Below, in pieces: positions 9,364-19,300 of a stretch of 64,000 bases of DNA. The position numbers and the translations under genes are program-made. Numbering within the stretch: position 1 is the stretch's first letter; each line of letters starts with the position of its first letter. Source of the stretch: Streptomyces sp. NRRL F-5135 (GTDB lineage Bacteria > Actinomycetota > Actinomycetes > Streptomycetales > Streptomycetaceae); assembly GCF_000719775.1 (NCBI RefSeq), contig NZ_JOHR01000006.1, positions 1 through 64,000 on the forward strand, given 5' to 3'. The notes beneath the pieces were generated by a model. It saw only the letters and a program-made list of their open reading frames with translations. It was not told the origin of the DNA and ran no database searches.

Positions 9364-10476
9364 TTACTTCAGACCGACCGAGTCGCAGGCCGCCTTGTAC
9401 GAGGCGGTGCAGATCTCACCGGCCGTGTAGATACCGTCCTTGATCACGGTCTCCTGGATGTTGTCCTTGGTCAGCGAGACGACCGGGACCAGGACCGCCG
9501 GGATGCCCTTGGTGGTCTCGCTGTCGACCGTGTCCTTGGCGATGGAGTCGAGCTTCTCGCCCTTGGCCAGCGCGACGGCCATCTCGGCGGCCGTGGCGGC
9601 CTCCTTGGGGTAGGACTTGTAGACGCTCATGTACTGCTCGCCCGCGACGATGCGCTGCACGGCGGAGAGCTCGGCGTCCTGGCCGGTGACCGGCGGGAGC
9701 TTGCTGAGACCGGCCCCCTTGAGGGCGGTGATGATGCCGCCGGCCATGCCGTCGTTGGCGGAGTAGACGCCGACGATCTTGTCCTTGCCGAGGGCGGAGA
9801 TCGCCGCCTCCATGTTGGCGTTGGCGTTCTGCGGCTTCCACTCCTTGGTGTCGTACTCCTTGCCGACGTTCACCTTGCCGTCGAGCACGGAGTGGGCGCC
9901 CCGCTTGTAGTCCGCGGCGTTCGGGTCGGTGATGGCACCGTTCATCATCACGACCTGGCCCGACTTGGCCTTGCCGCCCAGCGCCTCCAGCAGGGCCTTG
10001 CCCTGCACCCGGCCGACCTCGGCGTTGTCGAAGGAGGTGTACGCGTCGATGGGTCCCTGCGCGAGCCGGTCGTAGGCGACGACCGGTATGCCCGCGTCCT
10101 TGGCCTTCTTGACCGAGCCCGCGATGGCCTTGAAGTCGACGGCGTCCACGATGAGCGCGTCGACCTTGTTGGTCACCATCGTGTCGACCTGCTGGGTCTG
10201 CAGGGTCGCGTCCTGCTTGGCGTTGGCGTAGACGACCTTGCCCTTGCCCTCGGTGAGCTCGCTGACCCGCTTCTCGATCAGCGGCTTGTCGAACTTCTCG
10301 TACCGGGCGGTCTCGTTCTCCGGAAGCAGCAGGCCGATCGTGATCGGGCCCTTGTTGTCCGCCTTGGACTCCTCCGCCTTGTCGCCGGACTCCTTGGCGC
10401 TGCCACAGGCGGCGAGGGAGACGGCCATCGCGGTGGCGACCGTGGCCACGGCGGCACGACGCATCGTTGCGTTCAC
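9364..10476 (-). CDS. xylF: Xylose-type sugar-binding lipoprotein
   Basis: The 370-residue protein is the periplasmic-type binding component of the importer, anchored outside the membrane. Its signal peptide (MRRAAVATVATAMAVSLAAC) ends in a lipobox with Cys at about residue 24. A charged linker and a type 1 periplasmic-binding fold follow (ITIGLLLPENETARYEKFDKP, later YDRLAQGPIDAYTSFDNAEVG), a pattern typical of XylF/ChvE. GTG start with GGGAGG 8 bases upstream. First gene of xylFGH; its leader holds a direct repeat that may bind the upstream ROK regulator. Confidence 0.92.
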   Translation of the reverse strand: MNATMRRAAVATVATAMAVSLAACGSAKESGDKAEESKADNKGPITIGLLLPENETARYEKFDKPLIEKRVSELTEGKGKVVYANAKQDATLQTQQVDTMVTNKVDALIVDAVDFKAIAGSVKKAKDAGIPVVAYDRLAQGPIDAYTSFDNAEVGRVQGKALLEALGGKAKSGQVVMMNGAITDPNAADYKRGAHSVLDGKVNVGKEYDTKEWKPQNANANMEAAISALGKDKIVGVYSANDGMAGGIITALKGAGLSKLPPVTGQDAELSAVQRIVAGEQYMSVYKSYPKEAATAAEMAVALAKGEKLDSIAKDTVDSETTKGIPAVLVPVVSLTKDNIQETVIKDGIYTAGEICTASYKAACDSVGLK

Positions 10477-10593
10477 TTCACTAACCTCCCTGACGAGGCC
10501 GCGTCGTTGCGGCCGAGGTGGCTGGAAGTCAACTCGGCTCCGGGGGCAGCGTCAAGGAGTAAATCCTTAACGAGATGACAACGGTGCCATTCG

Positions 10594-10629
10594 TTATCTA
10601 AGTGAAGGCACTTTCTTGTCTAAGTAAAG
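10594..10629 (-). promoter_or_regulatory. 22-bp-phased direct repeat before xylF
   Basis: TTATCTAAGTGAAG (10594-10607) and TTGTCTAAGTAAAG (10616-10629) match at 12 of 14 positions and start 22 bases apart, about two helical turns. AAGTG/CACTT also makes an inverted repeat between them. The site lies between the ROK gene and xylF and overlaps the ROK stop codon. Confidence 0.5.
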
Positions 10630-11819
10630 GCGGGCGCCCCGGCTGTCAGGGCACCCTCCAGCAGGGTGGAGTCACCCATCTCGCTCAGCACGAGGGCGAG
10701 CGCGCCGAGCACCTCGGCCCGGCCGCCCAGGGCTCCGGGCAACACGGTGAGCTGGCGCGCCGCGCTCGGGATGGCGTAGCGGGAGACCGACTCCCGGATG
10801 GGCGCGAGCACCAGCTCGCCTGCTTCCGCGAGGTCCCCGCCGAGCACCACCCGGCTCGGGTTCAGCAGGTTGCACAGGTTCGCCACGCCGCTGCCCACGT
10901 GGCGGCCGACGTCCGCGACGACGCGGCGGCAGCCCGGGTCGCCCTCCCGGGCCAGCTGTACGACCCGTTCCATGGTCAGGTCGGCGCCGTGGCCCGGCCG
11001 GAGGAGCGGCAGGACGTAGCGGGCCGCCGTGAACGTCTCCAGGCAGCCGCGGTTCCCGCACCGGCACACGGGGCCCGACTCGTCCAGCGTGATGTGGCCG
11101 ATCTCGCCCGCCGTGCCGCCGGGGCCCCGGTAGACCCGGCCGTCGATCACCAGTCCGGCGCCGACCCCGCTGGCCACCTTGATGTACGCCAGGTCCCCGA
11201 CCCCCCGGCCGCTCCCCCAGACCAGTTCGCCGAGCGCGCCGAGGTTGGCGTCGTTGTCGACGTACACCGGCACGCCGAGGCGCCGGGACAGCTCGTCGCC
11301 GGGGTTGATGCCGGTCCAGCCCGGCAGGATGGAGGTGGAGCCCAGCGTGCCGGACTCGACGTCTATGGGCGCCGGCACGCCGAGGCCGACCCCGACCACC
11401 TTCTGGCGGCTGATGCCGGTGGTGACGATCAGCCGCTCGACCATCGCCTCGGCCCGGCCGAACCCCTCGGCGGACGAGGCGTCCACGTCCAGCGGCTCGG
11501 CCTCCTCGGCCAGCACCTGGTGGGCGAGGTTGCCGACGGCCACACGCAGGTGGGTGTGGCCGAAGTCGACGCCGATGACGATGCCCGCGTCCCCGCTCAG
11601 CGAGACGCTGCGGGCCCGGCGGCCGCCCGCCGAGGTGGGGGTGACCTCGACCGTGCCGCCGTCCTTGAGCTCGCGCACGATGTTGGAGACCGTCGCCGCC
11701 GACAGGCCCGTGCTCCGGGCGATCTCCGCCTGGGTGAGCGAGCCGGCCATGCGCACCGCGCGCACGACCCGCTCGAGGTTGGCCCGGTGCAGAGACGACT
11801 GCGACCCTGGAGTCCGCAC
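10620..11819 (-). CDS. rok7B7: ROK-family repressor, Rok7B7-like
   Basis: The 399-residue regulator has an N-terminal winged helix-turn-helix (LTQAEIARSTGLSAATVSNIVREL) followed by a ROK sugar-kinase-like domain. That domain contains VDNDANLGALGE, GVGAGLVIDGRVYRGPGGTAGEIGH and the zinc motif CRCGNRGCLE. GTG start with AGGAG 10 bases upstream. It precedes xylFGH on the same strand. From memory, S. coelicolor Rok7B7 (SCO6008) sits at the same place and controls xylFGH, carbon repression and antibiotic genes; the symbol rests on that synteny. Likely effector: a pentose or its phosphate (inferred). Confidence 0.85.
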   Translation of the reverse strand: MRTPGSQSSLHRANLERVVRAVRMAGSLTQAEIARSTGLSAATVSNIVRELKDGGTVEVTPTSAGGRRARSVSLSGDAGIVIGVDFGHTHLRVAVGNLAHQVLAEEAEPLDVDASSAEGFGRAEAMVERLIVTTGISRQKVVGVGLGVPAPIDVESGTLGSTSILPGWTGINPGDELSRRLGVPVYVDNDANLGALGELVWGSGRGVGDLAYIKVASGVGAGLVIDGRVYRGPGGTAGEIGHITLDESGPVCRCGNRGCLETFTAARYVLPLLRPGHGADLTMERVVQLAREGDPGCRRVVADVGRHVGSGVANLCNLLNPSRVVLGGDLAEAGELVLAPIRESVSRYAIPSAARQLTVLPGALGGRAEVLGALALVLSEMGDSTLLEGALTAGAPAFT

Positions 11820-12161
11820 GGTTGATCCACTCCTGCCCTTGACGGACGGCACGACCACCGCCGCCGACCGGGGCCGCGCCCATGAGACCCCGATGTATCT
11901 CCAACTTGTGAACTCTAAGCTCAGCGTTCGGGGGAGCATCCCGTCAAGGGCTTGAGCGAGTACCGACCAGTAGGAACAAGGGATCGACGCGATTGGTCCG
12001 GACCAAGAGCCCCGGAGGAGGGCCTCGACGCACGGACCGGGGTGGCCGCTTGCTGCTCGGTGCTCGGTGCTCGGTGCTCGTATCAGGCTCGTATCGGTGC
12101 CTGCGTATCGGTGCCCGCACCGGTGCTTGTTCCGGTGCGGGCATCGGTGCTCGTACGACGG
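11820..12161. other. Gap with CGGTGCTCG-type tandem repeats
   Basis: No gene is seen. At 12054-12150 variants of CGGTGCTCG/CGGTGCCTG recur roughly every 10-20 bases and blend into a terminator hairpin. The other half should hold the ROK gene promoter. Confidence 0.4.
12109..12146 (-). terminator. Terminator of sugar ABC operon
   Basis: CGGTGCCCGCACCGG (12109-12123) pairs with CCGGTGCGGGCATCG (12132-12146) across an 8-base loop, with one G-U pair. It lies 16 bases past the permease stop at 12162. Confidence 0.8.
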
Positions 12162-13145
12162 CTACTTCAGCGCGCCCGCCGTCAGCCCGGCCACCACCTG
12201 CCGCTGGAAGGCGATGTACGTGGCGAGCACGGGCAGCATCGCCATCACCAGGCCGGCGAACAGACCGGACCAGTCGCCCTTGTACCCCTGGCTGACGGCG
12301 AGTTGGACCAGCCCCTGGGAGAGCACCTTCTTGTCGGGGTCGGTGTTGAGCACCGTGGGCAGCAGGTACTGGTTCCACTGCCCGAGGAAGTTGAAGATGC
12401 CGACGCTGATCAGGCCGGGCTTGGCCATCGGCAGCATCACCTGGAAGAAGGTCCGGGTGTGCGAGGCGCCGTCGATCAGCGCCGCCTCCGCCACCGACGT
12501 GGGCAGCGTGCGGAAGAACGACGTCAGGAAGAAGACGGTGAACGGCAGCGAGTAGGCGATGTAGACGAGGATCAGGCCGTGGATCGTGTTCAGCAGCCCG
12601 ATGTTGTTCATGACGTAGAAGAGCGGGACCAGCGCCAGCATCACGGGGAAGCTCATTCCCCCGATGAACAGGTAGTAGATGAACCGGTTCCCGGGGAAGT
12701 CGAAGCGCGCCAGCACATAGGCGGCCATCGAGCCCAGCAGCAGCGTCCCGACCAGTGAACCGGCCACCACCACGATCGTGTTGAGGAAGTAGTCGCTCAT
12801 GTGCGCCTGGGTCCAGGCCCGCGACCAGTTCTCGAAGCGCAGCGTGTCCGGCAGTGACCAGGGCGAGGAGAGGATGGACGTGTCGTCCTTGAAGGACGAC
12901 AGCACGGCCCACAGCAGCGGCATCACGACCAGGAAGGCCCAGACGACGAGGATGCCGTGCGAGAAGACGTTGAGGACCCCGCCGGTCCGCTCCCCCCTCG
13001 TCCCGCTCCCCCGGGCGCCGCCGCCGGGTCCCCCGCTCGCTCCCACCGCGCCCGGGGCGGTCCGCTCCTTCGCCGGGCCGACGCCGGCGCCGGGGCCGGG
13101 CGGCGGGTCCGTACCGGCCGGCGGAGGGGTGTCAGTGGTCTTCAT
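12162..13145 (-). CDS. Sugar ABC permease, MalG-like
   Basis: The 327-residue inner-membrane protein is the second permease of a carbohydrate importer. A proline- and glycine-rich cytosolic leader (about 55 residues) is followed by six hydrophobic segments. The loop EAALIDGASHTRTFFQVMLPMAKPGL is the EAA motif that contacts the ATPase. The ATG at 13145 shares one base with the stop of the upstream permease (TGATG), implying coupled translation. No ATPase gene is in the operon; such Streptomyces systems usually borrow the shared ATPase MsiK encoded elsewhere (inference). Confidence 0.9.
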   Translation of the reverse strand: MKTTDTPPPAGTDPPPGPGAGVGPAKERTAPGAVGASGGPGGGARGSGTRGERTGGVLNVFSHGILVVWAFLVVMPLLWAVLSSFKDDTSILSSPWSLPDTLRFENWSRAWTQAHMSDYFLNTIVVVAGSLVGTLLLGSMAAYVLARFDFPGNRFIYYLFIGGMSFPVMLALVPLFYVMNNIGLLNTIHGLILVYIAYSLPFTVFFLTSFFRTLPTSVAEAALIDGASHTRTFFQVMLPMAKPGLISVGIFNFLGQWNQYLLPTVLNTDPDKKVLSQGLVQLAVSQGYKGDWSGLFAGLVMAMLPVLATYIAFQRQVVAGLTAGALK

Positions 13146-14065
13146 CAGTACTCCAGCCGCTCGCGCCGGCCCAGCCGCATCACGAGGGCGGCGAAGGCCA
13201 GCGTGACCACGAGCAGGGCGACACCGATCGTGGTCGCATAGGCCGCCTGACCGTCGCGGAACGCCTTCTGGTAGACGAGCAACGTCAGGACGTTGGTGGA
13301 CTCCGCGGGGCCGCCGGGCCCCACGGTCATGATCTGGACGACCGCGAAGGACTCCGCGCCCAGGGCGAGGATGCCCATGTAGACCCACCCGGACTGCACC
13401 GTGTCCCACAGCAGCGGCAGGGTGATGCGGAAGAAGGTGGTGACACGGTTCGCGCCGTCCAGCAGCGCCGCCTCGTAGAAGTCCTTCGGAATGGACGCCA
13501 TGCCCGCGGAGAACAGGACGACGAAGAACCCCGTCGTGCTCCACACCAGGACGGCCATCACACACCACAGGGCGAGCTTCGGATCGCCCAGCCACTCCGG
13601 CCGCGCGTCCACGCCGAGCGCGCCGAGCGCGGAATTCACCGCGCCGCTGTTCGGGTTGTACGCGAACTGGAACAGCAGGGCGACGATCGCGATCGAGAGA
13701 ACCTGCGGGAAGAAGTAGACGATCTTGTAGAACGAGGAGCCGCGGACCCCCGTGACGGCGACTCCCTTACGGCCGCGCCCGCCGACGTTCAGCATGAACG
13801 CGAAGAAGAGCGCCAGCCCGAGCACGACGACCGGCAGCAGCAGCGCGAACAGCAGGCTGTGCTGGAGCGACTTCCAGAACGTGCCGTCGTCGAGCATGCG
13901 GGTGTAGTTGTCGAAGCCGACCATCGCGAAGTCCGGGCTCAGACCGGTCCAGTCGGTGAAGGAGTAGTAGATCGACTGGACGAACGGCCAGATGACGAAC
14001 AGCGCGTAGAGCGCGAGAGGGGCTGCCAGGAACCCCACGATGAAACGGTACTTGCCGTGTTGCAT
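13145..14065 (-). CDS. Sugar ABC permease, MalF-like
   Basis: The 306-residue inner-membrane permease has the usual start MQHGKYRFIVGFLAAPLALY. About six membrane segments follow, and the EAA loop is FYEAALLDGANRVTTFFRITLP. It pairs with the next gene, with which it shares one base. It lies between the binding-protein gene and the MalG-like permease. The substrate is unknown; the divergent GH92 mannosidase suggests a mannose-containing glycan fragment. Confidence 0.9.
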   Translation of the reverse strand: MQHGKYRFIVGFLAAPLALYALFVIWPFVQSIYYSFTDWTGLSPDFAMVGFDNYTRMLDDGTFWKSLQHSLLFALLLPVVVLGLALFFAFMLNVGGRGRKGVAVTGVRGSSFYKIVYFFPQVLSIAIVALLFQFAYNPNSGAVNSALGALGVDARPEWLGDPKLALWCVMAVLVWSTTGFFVVLFSAGMASIPKDFYEAALLDGANRVTTFFRITLPLLWDTVQSGWVYMGILALGAESFAVVQIMTVGPGGPAESTNVLTLLVYQKAFRDGQAAYATTIGVALLVVTLAFAALVMRLGRRERLEY

Positions 14066-14182
14066 GTCTCCCGACCCCGAATCTCCGGCGGGTTGCGCCG
14101 TGGTGCGCCGGCGGCCCGTTGTGCCGGGCCGGGGCCGTGCGCCCCCCGGTGGGGTCCCACGGCCGCTGTGCCGGGCCCGGCC

Positions 14183-14208
14183 GGGCCGGCCCCGTGCGGA
14201 GCCGGCCC
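14183..14208 (-). terminator. Attenuating hairpin after binding-protein gene
   Basis: GGGCCGGC (14183-14190) pairs with GCCGGCCC (14201-14208) in a very GC-rich 172-base gap between the binding-protein gene and the first permease. Such a hairpin would keep binding-protein mRNA above permease mRNA. Confidence 0.55.
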
Positions 14209-14237
14209 CGGCCAGGACCGTGATCTCGTAAGCTCCG

Positions 14238-15767
14238 TTACCGGTGCTTGTAGTGCTTGACGGAGCTGTCCTTGGCCACGGCGTCGGCGTACTCCTGGCA
14301 CTTCTTGATGGCCTCGGCCGGTGTCATCCGGCCCGCCATCATCTCGCCGATCGCACCCGCGCCGATCTTCTCCTTCTGCAGGGCCACGTACCAGTCCTGG
14401 AGGCGCGGGTTGAGCACGTTGTCGCCCGCCTTGGCCAGCGCCTCCTCCCCGGACTTGAGCGCCGAGGAGAGGGCGAGGCCGTCCGTGCCACCGTTGAAGG
14501 AGCTCAGCGACTTCACCTTGCTGGTGAAGTTCTTCGACGACTCCTCGCTGAGCATGATGCGCAGCTGCTCCATGCCGCCGTCCGGGTTCTTCGAGTGGGC
14601 CGGTACGACGAAGGGCTCACCGCCCGACGCCCAGAGCGTGCCGAACGGCAGCTTGTCCGAGCTGTCCAGGCTGGAGGGCGCGGCCACCTTCATCTCGAAG
14701 TCCTTGGGCGTGGTGGACGCCGCCTCGTTCTCCACCCAGGAGCCGTTCGGGATGAACAGCGCCTTGCCCTCGGTCCAGGCCGTCTGCGACTGGATGTGGT
14801 CCAGCCCGGGCGTGCCCTGGAGGATGTACCCCTTCTTGAACAGCTCGTAGTACGCCTCGAAGCCGGCCTTGACGGCCGGGTGCTTCCAGGCGTTCGGCTC
14901 CAGGTTGTCGATCGCTTCGAGGACCTCGCGGCCCCCGATCTTGCCGATGAACGGGTAGAGCGAGAAGGGGACGTAGTACGGGTACTTGCCGGCGTACGTC
15001 CAGCCCGCGATGCCCTTCTTCTTGGCCTTCGCACAGAGCGCCAGCATCGCGTCCCAGGTTTCGGGGTACTCCGCGTCCAGCTTGTCGAGCGCGGTCTGCG
15101 AGTACCAGACGCCGTACACCATGTAGGCGTAGTACATGATCCACACCGGATCGCCGTCGAACTGGCCCATCTCGACGACCCCGGGCCGCAGCGTGTCGCG
15201 CACCTTCTTGGCCGGGTCGTCGTACGAGGGGGCGTCCAGCAGCGGGGTGAGGTCCGCGAGTTGCTTCTTGCCGACGAGGACGCCCATGTCCATCTGCTCG
15301 GCGCCCGAGTTGTCGATCAGGTCGGGCGGGGTGCCGCCGTTGAAGCGCGGCTGGAGCGTGGACTGGATCTTCTGGGTCGAGCTGAACGTGACCTTGGCCT
15401 TCGGGTAGGTCTTCTCGTACACCTTGACGGCGTCCTGGGCGTACTCCGTACCGAAGCCACCGTCGAACAGGACGAATTCCAGCGGCGCGGAGCCGTTCAC
15501 GCCGAGGGGGTTCTTCTCGGTCTTCTCCCCCTTGTCGACCTGCTTGTCCGTACCGCCTGAGCCGCTGGCGCAGGACGCCAGGAAGCCCGTCGTCGGCACG
15601 GCGGCCAGGCCGATCGCCGCGGACCGCTTGATGACGTCGCGCCGGCCGAGCCCCCCGGTGACCGCGGGGCCCCCGTTCGCGCCACCGGCGCCGCCGATCG
15701 TTCCGGAGCCCGTGCCGTGGTCGGAACGTCCCCGGCCCTCGTCGTTTCGAGCGGTGGTGGATCCCAT
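14238..15767 (-). CDS. Extracellular sugar-binding lipoprotein
   Basis: The 509-residue protein is a family 1-type solute-binding protein for the downstream permeases. A long Gly-rich leader precedes a twin-arginine segment (GRRDVIKRSAAIGLAAVP) and a lipobox FLASC, so it is probably a Tat-exported lipoprotein. The mature part starts PLEFVLFDGGFGTEYAQDAV and includes GTPPDLIDNSG and NGSWVENEA, usual in this fold. ATG at 15767 with GAGGA about 8 bases upstream. First gene of a three-gene operon (15767 to 12162) lacking its own ATPase. Confidence 0.9.
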   Translation of the reverse strand: MGSTTARNDEGRGRSDHGTGSGTIGGAGGANGGPAVTGGLGRRDVIKRSAAIGLAAVPTTGFLASCASGSGGTDKQVDKGEKTEKNPLGVNGSAPLEFVLFDGGFGTEYAQDAVKVYEKTYPKAKVTFSSTQKIQSTLQPRFNGGTPPDLIDNSGAEQMDMGVLVGKKQLADLTPLLDAPSYDDPAKKVRDTLRPGVVEMGQFDGDPVWIMYYAYMVYGVWYSQTALDKLDAEYPETWDAMLALCAKAKKKGIAGWTYAGKYPYYVPFSLYPFIGKIGGREVLEAIDNLEPNAWKHPAVKAGFEAYYELFKKGYILQGTPGLDHIQSQTAWTEGKALFIPNGSWVENEAASTTPKDFEMKVAAPSSLDSSDKLPFGTLWASGGEPFVVPAHSKNPDGGMEQLRIMLSEESSKNFTSKVKSLSSFNGGTDGLALSSALKSGEEALAKAGDNVLNPRLQDWYVALQKEKIGAGAIGEMMAGRMTPAEAIKKCQEYADAVAKDSSVKHYKHR

Positions 15768-15995
15768 GCTCAAGTCCTCGCCTTCTCCAGGACTCAGGCG
15801 GTGTACCGGTCGCCCGTCCTTCTCTTCTGAGGCGAAGGGCCCCGCCACCGCGGTCAATTGAAGCCAGCGCCGCTCCTTGACGGACAAGCCTTGCCGGTCA
15901 CGGCACCAGGTCGTGCAGGACAACCGCGCGGAAACTCGATGACCGTGCGGATCGCGCGCCATCACATCACTTGGGCGGACGCCGACAGGTATAGT

Positions 15996-16033
15996 CCACT
16001 TCCCGCCAGTGGGGCAAGATCGAAAGCGCTTCG
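15996..16033. promoter_or_regulatory. Two inverted repeats before transporter operon
   Basis: CCACT (15996-16000) and AGTGG (16008-16012) are separated by 7 bases. CGAA (16021-16024) and TTCG (16030-16033) flank a GCGC core. Either could be an operator for the sugar-binding operon. Confidence 0.35.
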
Positions 16034-16290
16034 GGGCGGCAGTCTTTCCCTAGTTGAGACCAAAGGGTGAGAACTCTCGGGCGTTCGCCGGTCCGCCGAT
16101 CACGGATTCGATCGCGCCCCGACCGCGTCTTCGGCGCCCGGCGGCCCTGCGCGCCCGACCCGGCGGCCCTACGCCCCGCCCGACGGTCCGTACGCGCCCC
16201 GGCTCCCGTCCGGCGGTACCGCTCGAGTTCCGGACAACACCCTTGACACCACTGCCCACTTGGCCCCTACTGGTCCCTGCGCCCCCGTTT

Positions 16291-16302
16291 GACAACGTTG
16301 TC
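16291..16302 (+). promoter_or_regulatory. LacI-type palindromic operator
   Basis: GACAACGTTGTC is a perfect 12-base palindrome, 29 bases before the mannosidase start and downstream of a TTGACA box. The central ACAACGTTGT resembles operators of LacI-family sugar repressors. A half site GACAAC lies at 16233-16238. Confidence 0.6.
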
Positions 16303-16331
16303 CGACTCGGTACGCAGGAGGAAGGCTCGGT

Positions 16332-19300
16332 ATGCAGTTCAGAACCGGACCCCGGCACAGACATCGGCAGGCGGCCGCCCTGGTGGCGGCCGTTTCGCTG
16401 CTCGTCGTGACCGCACCGTCCGCTGCCCTGGCACAGTCCGCAACGTCGCCGTCGAAGAATACGAAATTCGGTTCGTCCTTCGAAGAAGGTGATCCGCAGC
16501 CCGACTGGCGCAACACCGTGGAGGTGGGACCCGACGGAGAAAAGCGGGCATCCGGTGTCGAGGGCGGTTTCAGTCAGGGAATTCCGGGCAATGTCACCGG
16601 CCGGGTGGTGGATCTGCGCGCCAGCGGCGAGAACACCGGCGGCGGTGAGACCAAGGAAAACCTGATCGACGTACAGTCGAGCACGAAATGGCTGGCGTTC
16701 GCGCCCACCGCCTGGGTCGAGTTCGACCTGGACGAGCCGGTCAAGGTCGTCCGTTACGCCCTGACGTCGGCGAACGACCACGCCGAGCGCGACCCGAAGG
16801 ACTTCACGCTCCAGGGGTCGGCCGACGGCAAGGAGTGGCGGGAGCTGGACTCCCGTACGGGCCAGTCCTTCCCCGAGCGGTTCAAGACCACGTCGTACGA
16901 CCTGGACAACACGACCGCGTACCAGCACTACCGGCTGAACATCACTGCCAACAACGGCGCCTCGGACGCGGTCCAGTTGGCCGACGTCCAGTTCTCCGAC
17001 GGCTCCACGGACGTGCCCGGGCCCGAGGACATGCGCACCCAGGTGGACCGCGGCCCGACGGGCTCCCCCACCGCCAAGGCCGGCGCCGGGTTCACGGGCG
17101 TACGGGCGCTGAAGTACGCCGGTACGCACCGGCCGGACGGGCGCGCCTACTCGTACAACAAGGTCTTCGACGTCCAGGTGGCCGTCCGGCGCGACACCGC
17201 GCTGTCGTACCGGATCTACCCGGCCATGGGCGAGACGGACCTGAACTACCCGGCCACCCATGTCTCGGTCGATCTCGCGTTCACCGACGGCACCTATCTG
17301 AGTGACCTGGGTGCCCTCGACGCGCACGGCGGGCGGCTGACCCCCGAGGGCCAGGGCGCGGCCAAGCGGCTGTACGTCAACCAGTGGAATCAGGTCGATT
17401 CCCGGATCGGCTCGGTCGCGGCCGGCAAGACCGTGGACCGGATCCTCGTGGCGTACGACTCCCCCAAAGGCCCCGCCTCGTTCCAGGGCTGGGTCGACGA
17501 CGTCTCGCTGGCCCCGAAGGCTCCGGAGAAGCGGCTGTCCCGGCTCTCGGACTACGCGTCCACGACCCGGGGCACCAACTCCAGCGGCTCCTTCTCGCGC
17601 GGCAACACCTTCCCGGCGACCGCCGTGCCGCACGGCTTCAACTTCTGGACGCCGGTGACCAACGCCGGTTCCACCAGCTGGCTGTACGAGTACGCGCGCG
17701 GCAACAACGCCGGCAACCGGCCGACGCTCCAGGCGTTCGCCGCCAGCCACGAGCCGAGCCCCTGGATGGGCGACCGGCAGACCTTCCAGCTGATGCCGTC
17801 GACCGCCGAGGGCACGCCCGACGCGTCGCGTACGGCGCGGGCGCTGCCCTTCCGGCACGAGAACGAGACCGCGAAACCGCACTACTACGGCGTGACGTTC
17901 GACAACGGCCTCAAGACCGAGCTGACGCCGACCGACCACGCGGCGATGATGCGGATCACCTATCCGGGCGAGAACGCGAGCCTCGTCCTGGACAACGTCT
18001 CCAACGCGGGCGGGCTGACCCTCGATCCGGCCACCCGTTCCTTCACCGGCTACTCGGACGTCAAGAGCGGCCTGTCAACCGGTGCCACCCGCATGTTCGT
18101 CTACGGCGTCCTGGACGCGCCGGTCACCGCGAGCGGCAAGCTGCCCGGGGGCGGTGGCGCGGACGTCACCGGCTACCTGCGCGTCGACGCGGGCCGCGAC
18201 CGCACGGTCACCGTCCGGCTGGCGACCTCCCTGATCAGCGTCGACCAGGCGAAGAAGAACCTCGCCGACGAGATCCCGGCGGGCACCCGCTTCGAGCGGG
18301 TCGAGGACCGGGCGCAGGACGCCTGGGACACCGTCCTGCGACGGGTGACGGTGGAGGGCGCGGACCACGACCAGCTGACCACGCTCTACTCCAGCCTCTA
18401 CCGGCTGTACCTGTACCCCAACTCGGGCTTCGAGAACACGGGGACGAAGGCGCACCCGAAGCACCAGTACGCCAGCCCCTTCTCGCCGAAGGCGGGCACC
18501 GACACGCCCACCCGGACGGGCGCGAAGATCGTCGACGGCGAGGCCTACGTCAACAACGGCTTCTGGGACACCTACCGCACGACCTGGCCCGCGTACTCCT
18601 TCCTCACCCCGAAGACGGCGGGCCGGCTGGTGGACGGCTTCGTCCAGCAGTACAAGGACGGCGGCTGGATTTCCCGCTGGTCCTCCCCCGGCTACGCCGA
18701 CCTGATGACCGGCACCAGCTCGGACGTGGCCTTCGCGGACGCCTACGTCAAGGGCGTCGACTTCGACGCGGAGGCGGCGTACGACGCGGCGCTGAAGAAC
18801 GCGACGGTGGTGCCGCCGAGCGCGGGCGTCGGCCGCAAGGGGATGGAGACCTCCCCCTTCCTCGGCTACGCCTCGACCGAGACGCACGAGGGCCTGTCCT
18901 GGTCGCTGGAGGGCTACCTCAACGACTACGGAATCGCCGAGATGGGCGAGAAGCTCTACCAGAAGACGAAGAAGAAGCGCTACCAGGAGGAGGCCGCGTA
19001 CTTCCGCAACCGCGCCCGCAACTACGTCACGCTCTTCGACTCCAAGGCCGGCTTCTTCCAGGGCCGCAACGTGAAGGGCGACTGGCGGGTGCCCTCCGCC
19101 TCGTACGACCCGAGGGTGTGGGGCTACGACTACACGGAGACCAACGGCTGGGGCTACGCCTTCACCGCCCCGCAGGACTCGCGCGGCCTGGCGAACCTGT
19201 ACGGCGGGCGCTCGGGCCTGGCGGACAAGCTCGACACGTACTTCGCGACGCCGGAGACGGCGGGGCGGGAGTTCGTCGGCTCCTACAACGGGGTCATCCA

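Larger units (their letters stand above)
15768..16331. other. Divergent regulatory gap, transporter/mannosidase
   Basis: The 564 bases hold no gene but carry promoters for the transporter operon (leftward) and the mannosidase (rightward). Visible sites are CCACT-N7-AGTGG, CGAA-N5-TTCG and a 12-base LacI-like palindrome, listed separately. A TTGACA at 16243-16248 is a candidate -35 box for the mannosidase, without a clear -10. Confidence 0.5.

Noticed and set aside
12054..12150. Short repeats as a CRISPR array
   Set aside because: Units are about 9 bases, irregular and partly a terminator stem; no spacers or cas genes.
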